Shown here piece after piece: positions 20,481 to 23,279 of a stretch of DNA of 23,279 bases. The notes below the pieces were generated by a model. The model saw nothing but the letters and a program-made list of their open reading frames with translations, was not told where the DNA came from and did no database searches. Both the position numbers and the translations under genes were made by a program. Source of the DNA: a virus; IMG/VR virus record IMGVR_UViG_3300041964_000011, positions 1 through 23,279 of that record; one strand, 5' to 3'. Numbering within the stretch: the first letter of the stretch is position 1; the number at the start of each line of letters is the position of its first letter.

Positions 20481-20828
20481 ATGGCAGTAGACGAAAGAAA
20501 TGCAACCGGAGACGAGTTGAAGGATGTTCGCACTGGTGCGGGACCAGCGGGTACGCATACCGTTGTAGGCCAGGGCAAGGTTCAGAAGGGTGACGCAAGC
20601 GTTACGACTGACGAGCCGAAGGACAATACGCCAGAGGGCGCGGAGGACAAGGTGGCTGTGATGGTTAACAGCGACGAGTTTAACGGCTCAGTAGGCGTAC
20701 CTTACGAGGAAGACGGAGTCCTCAAGACCGACGACTTCGAGCCGGGTAAGGTTCATTATGTAAAAGCAGACACGGCGGAGTTGACTGTAGGCGGCAAGCG
20801 CCTATTCGTTCCAGCCGACGCGGAATAA
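20481..20828 (+). CDS. small acidic protein before tail tube gene, unknown
   Basis: 115 residues, ATG with AAAGGAAAGGGGG upstream. The first 60 residues are polar and disordered-looking (DERNATGDELKDVRTGAGPA, DEPKDNTPEGAEDK). The second half is a compact beta-type domain (KVAVMVNSDEFNGSVGVPYE, VHYVKADTAELTVGGKRLFV). The fold is not recognised. Conserved position next to the tail tube and high expression signals (strong ribosome-binding site) suggest a virion component, perhaps a decoration on the tube. The frame is intact. Confidence 0.65.
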   Translation: MAVDERNATGDELKDVRTGAGPAGTHTVVGQGKVQKGDASVTTDEPKDNTPEGAEDKVAVMVNSDEFNGSVGVPYEEDGVLKTDDFEPGKVHYVKADTAELTVGGKRLFVPADAE

Positions 20829-20845
20829 TAGGAAGGGGGTAAGAC

Positions 20846-21501
20846 ATGCCAGCAGCAGGAAGTGGATTACAGTATTCAAGCCAAGAATCATGGTTGCGAA
20901 GGTTGACCCTGTGACACCAGTTGTATTGCCAGCGCTTTCACTAGCGTTGGGCGCAAACTGGCCTACGGGTTGGAAGCAGATTCCTCACACTGAGGAAGGT
21001 GCGGTAATCACACCGTCAGCACCGAAGGACGACATTGTTTCGGACGAGGCGGGTGGACCAATCGCGGTTGTACCAGCAGGTGGCGCTGAAATCAACATCA
21101 GCTTTACGGCCATCACTCCTGACCTAGACTTGTTCACATGGCTCTCAAGCTTCAAGGACACGACTAGGGTAGCGGTTACTGGTGCCAACGCAGCACCGGC
21201 CCACACGCAGCTTTCATTGAGTGCGGAAGGCCGTCAGTTCATGATTGGCATCGAAGGCGAAGTTCAGGCAGGCGGATTGCTAGCGAACGGTGGTTTGGTT
21301 CGTGCATTCGGCTACAGGGTTGAGCAGACCGACGAGGTTGAAATCAACATGCGTAGGACTGGTGAGGACGCGGCTCTAAGGACCGCAGCCAGCGTACGTT
21401 GCTTGAACACGACACTTGCAGCAAGCCAGTACCCAGCAAGCACGGGTATCATCGCACCAGACAGCCGTTTCGACATCTTCGTGATTGAGAACGTAGTCTA
21501 A
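20846..21501 (+). CDS. major tail (tube) protein, one frame change near the start
   Basis: GGAAGGGGGT precedes ATG 20846 (MPAAGSGLQ). Within about 25 bases the frame must change (near 20870) to continue FKPRIMVAKVDPVTPVVLPA. The rest is intact: LSLALGANWPTGWKQIPHTE, GAEINISFTAITPDLDLFTW, then HTQLSLSAEGRQFMIGIEGE, LANGGLVRAFGYRVEQTDEV and FDIFVIENVV. About 218 residues of beta-rich sequence with a conserved GWxxI...EG start are usual for siphovirus tube proteins, which stack as hexamers around the tape measure. If the sequence is right, translation might begin at ATG 20891. It follows the tail terminator module, as expected. Confidence 0.75.
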
Positions 21502-21642
21502 TACGATATACTTAGACAACCTCTACGTATAATCGTTATATGTAATACATGAGCAGCCGCTTGTGCGAATTATCTCCCAAGACTTTCGCATGAGGGTTGT
21601 TTTCTGTGTAGAAAATGGCTGGCAACAAGAAAGGAGCATCAC
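21502..21642 (+). promoter_or_regulatory. intergenic leader with -10 box, short frame and hairpin
   Basis: A perfect TATAAT at 21528-21533 has no clear -35 box. Downstream, ATG 21549 opens a 14-codon frame (MSSRLCELSPKTFA), and TGCGAA (21564-21569) pairs with TTCGCA (21585-21590) within it. Then GGGTTGTTTTCT follows. It could be a promoter plus leader or weak attenuator between the abundant tube protein and the next gene. Confidence 0.35.
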
Positions 21643-22325
21643 ATGGCTGAGCAGTACTACGCAGACCTAGGACTTCCTATAGGACCGCAACGTGCAGGTG
21701 GAGTACGCAGCTGTCTCACAGGACAAGTCTGACCTTCGTAACTACTTCCAGAACTACTCTCTCGACCTGACATGTATGGTAGAGATTCGAGCTACCGCGG
21801 GGGTATCGAGCAGTTGGTTATCGTAGGGCATAGAAAACTGACAATCGGAACCGAGAAGCTCCACTTCGCTACGGAACCCAGTGGACGCATTTCTGACATC
21901 GGTATGGGAGAGAGGAAGGACGACGTTGACCTGTACGAGAGGTGTGAGCGATACGACAAGAACCGTTGGATGGCACGTCGCAGCCGTTTGCTATGGTTTT
22001 CGCGCAGTATCTAAACGCTGTCATGGAAGATAGCGACGCGAGAGGGAAGTACGCGAGAGGCTGACGGTAAAGGGGCAACGTACCAGCAGAGGACAACTTC
22101 CCCGCTGACGGTGTGGTATGACCACTACCAAAAGATACGCTACTACGCGCTTGAGCGTTCAGACTTGGACAAGGTGGAGGGTCAGACAGAGCTAACCGCA
22201 AGTGGATTCAAGCGTTGGGATACTACACGAAAAGTTCTCAACGAAAATTGTTAGAGCAACGCGAAGCGTACGTCAACGACTCATGCGTTGCGTACTTCGG
22301 TTCAAGGCGCTGGAGGATTAGATGA
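21643..22325 (+). CDS. frame-broken tail-module gene after the tube protein
   Basis: AAAGGAG (21630-21636) lies six bases before ATG 21643 (MAEQYYADLGLPIGPQ). Natural-looking pieces follow in several frames: AVSQDKSDLRNYFQNYSLDL, MVEIRATAGVSSS, KLHFATEPSGRISDIGMGER, YDKNRWMARRSRL, FAQYLNAVMEDSDARGKYAR, TTSPLTVWYDHYQKIRYYAL and AYVNDSCVAYFGSRRWRIR ending at TGA 22323-22325. About 225 residues, at least six frame changes. The position just after the tube gene is where tail-assembly chaperones or further tail genes lie, but I cannot name it. A new frame (ATG 22322) overlaps its stop as ATGA. Confidence 0.4.
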
Positions 22326-23279
22326 CAGAAGCGGAATCATAGACGCCTAGAGATTTGTAGGTGCCTATGATATGGCTGAGCTAGACTAAGCAGAGCAGAA
22401 CGCAGGGAAAAGGCAAGGCAAAAGAAGCTAGAGGGGTTAAATGGTCGTAGGGCGTACTATGAGTTGAGGCCAGTTTTCGGCTTGATGTAATTGCAGTGTT
22501 AATAAGACCTTAAGAGCATGCACAGCGCCTCATAACCTTGGAGAAGATAGGATGTTAACGCGAATCAACGTCAGTTCAAAGAGCAGGGTTGCGTCAGAGC
22601 TAGAAAGCGCATCGACAAGCTGGAGCATCCCTAAGAATTCGCAGACTAAAGCGAACCGTCAGTAGGTTCGAAGTGGCAGCGACAAGCGTTTTCAAAGACT
22701 CTAGACAGGTTGCGAAGGACATGATGAGTTTGGGAAACACCCTACGGAGCAGAACTGAAAGCGACCCACGCAGGTAACCGTACTATAAGCATGGTCAAGA
22801 AAGAGCTGCACAGTATTCCAGACTCTGTAGTGCACGCATCAAGGGGAAGCGTCTGGATTTACAACGGTGGTGCTGAGCTACGCAAGTGGCAGGTTCAGCG
22901 ACAACTAAACGGCCCGCGGGTACATTAAAGTACCGCAGATAACGTTGCTGTATTAAGTTGGTATGCTCACAGACTCGTACAAAATTCACAGTGTCGAAGC
23001 GCGATGAGCAGTTTCTCTTCGTCGTGCATATTTTTCAGCAGGCACGCAGTTGCTACATTCGACCCTAGTTGGGCTAGCAGCGAGCCAGTGGACGCTACTT
23101 GCTGGGTTGACTTACTTGAACTGCCTATACCGTAGCGGAGGGTTCGGTCGTGCATTGCGCTGCTCCTATTATCCACTTTGCTAATGCCGAGCATGCTACG
23201 AAGTTGAAGAGTGCCAGCGATCTTAGAAGCAAGCACGAAGATGAAGAAGCACAAGAGTTGCTGATGCACAGGCGGGCGT
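22326..23279 (+). other. unresolved stretch, probably start of further tail genes with many frame changes
   Basis: No frame longer than about 65 codons reads like a protein on either strand. A start at 22322 (MTEAES) and another at 22552 (MLTRINVSSKSRVASELESA) look like real N-termini but break quickly. Fragments such as QVAKDMMSLGNTLRSRTESD and KELHSIPDSVVHAS-like stretches appear in mixed frames. The region is where a tape-measure or other tail gene would be expected. I see no tRNA, terminator or repeat array in it. Confidence 0.35.

Noticed and set aside
22967-23269. A 100-codon minus-strand frame at the window end
   Set aside because: No ribosome-binding site and no protein-like pattern; the area is frame-disturbed, and no other minus-strand gene exists in the window.
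1-23279. CRISPR array or insertion sequence
   Set aside because: No evenly spaced direct repeats, no transposase and no terminal inverted repeats were seen; the only repeats are protein-level ones in tail genes.

Overview
The window is part of the genome of a tailed double-stranded DNA phage (Caudoviricetes), probably long-tailed: it has terminase, portal, prohead protease/scaffold, capsid, connector, tail-terminator and tail-tube genes in standard order. All convincing genes are on the + strand. The base composition is moderate. AGG, AGA, TTG and ATA codons are common, and 16 tRNA genes lie in the first 4.9 kb. Translation starts just downstream of tRNAs, and one gene lies at the start point of a good promoter. 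Together these suggest a high-GC, leaderless-tolerant (actinobacterial) host, but that is inference.

Region 1 (1-4950) is a tRNA/small-gene/ncRNA operon. tRNAs for His, Leu, Thr x3, a Leu(UAA)-like RNA, Ala, Lys x2, Arg x3, Gly x2, an atypical Ile(GAU)-like RNA and Gln alternate with short genes: two secreted proteins (one DUF1996-like), a cysteine-rich micropeptide, an AT-hook protein, an HNH nuclease and a membrane protein. Several genes start 2-3 nt after a tRNA 3' end and stop at or inside the 5' end of the next tRNA, like the tRNA punctuation of mitochondrial genomes. The array also carries a bacterial-type RNase P RNA (4461-4822), bounded on both sides by tRNAs and followed by a strong intrinsic terminator (4916-4950). 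The simplest reading is that the phage supplies the ribozyme that cuts its own tRNA/mRNA transcript.

Region 2 (4983-11330) holds virion-surface genes: a small LYPSNT-repeat protein, a pectate-lyase-fold tailspike, a very long repeat-rich tail protein, and several small genes broken by frame changes. Region 3 (11348-20455) is the DNA-packaging and head module: a PD-(D/E)XK nuclease, small and large terminase, portal, protease plus nested scaffold, decoration protein, major capsid protein, connectors and tail terminator. Region 4 (20481-23279) is the start of the tail module (unknown protein, tail-tube protein, then a frame-broken gene). It becomes unreadable after about 22330.

Many otherwise well-conserved genes (terminase large subunit, portal, capsid, tail tube) carry single-base frame changes, often beside G or C runs. 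The regions 9220-11220 and 21640-23279 are worst. I read these mainly as consensus-sequence errors, so coordinates of genes marked frameshifted span the reconstructed gene rather than one open frame.
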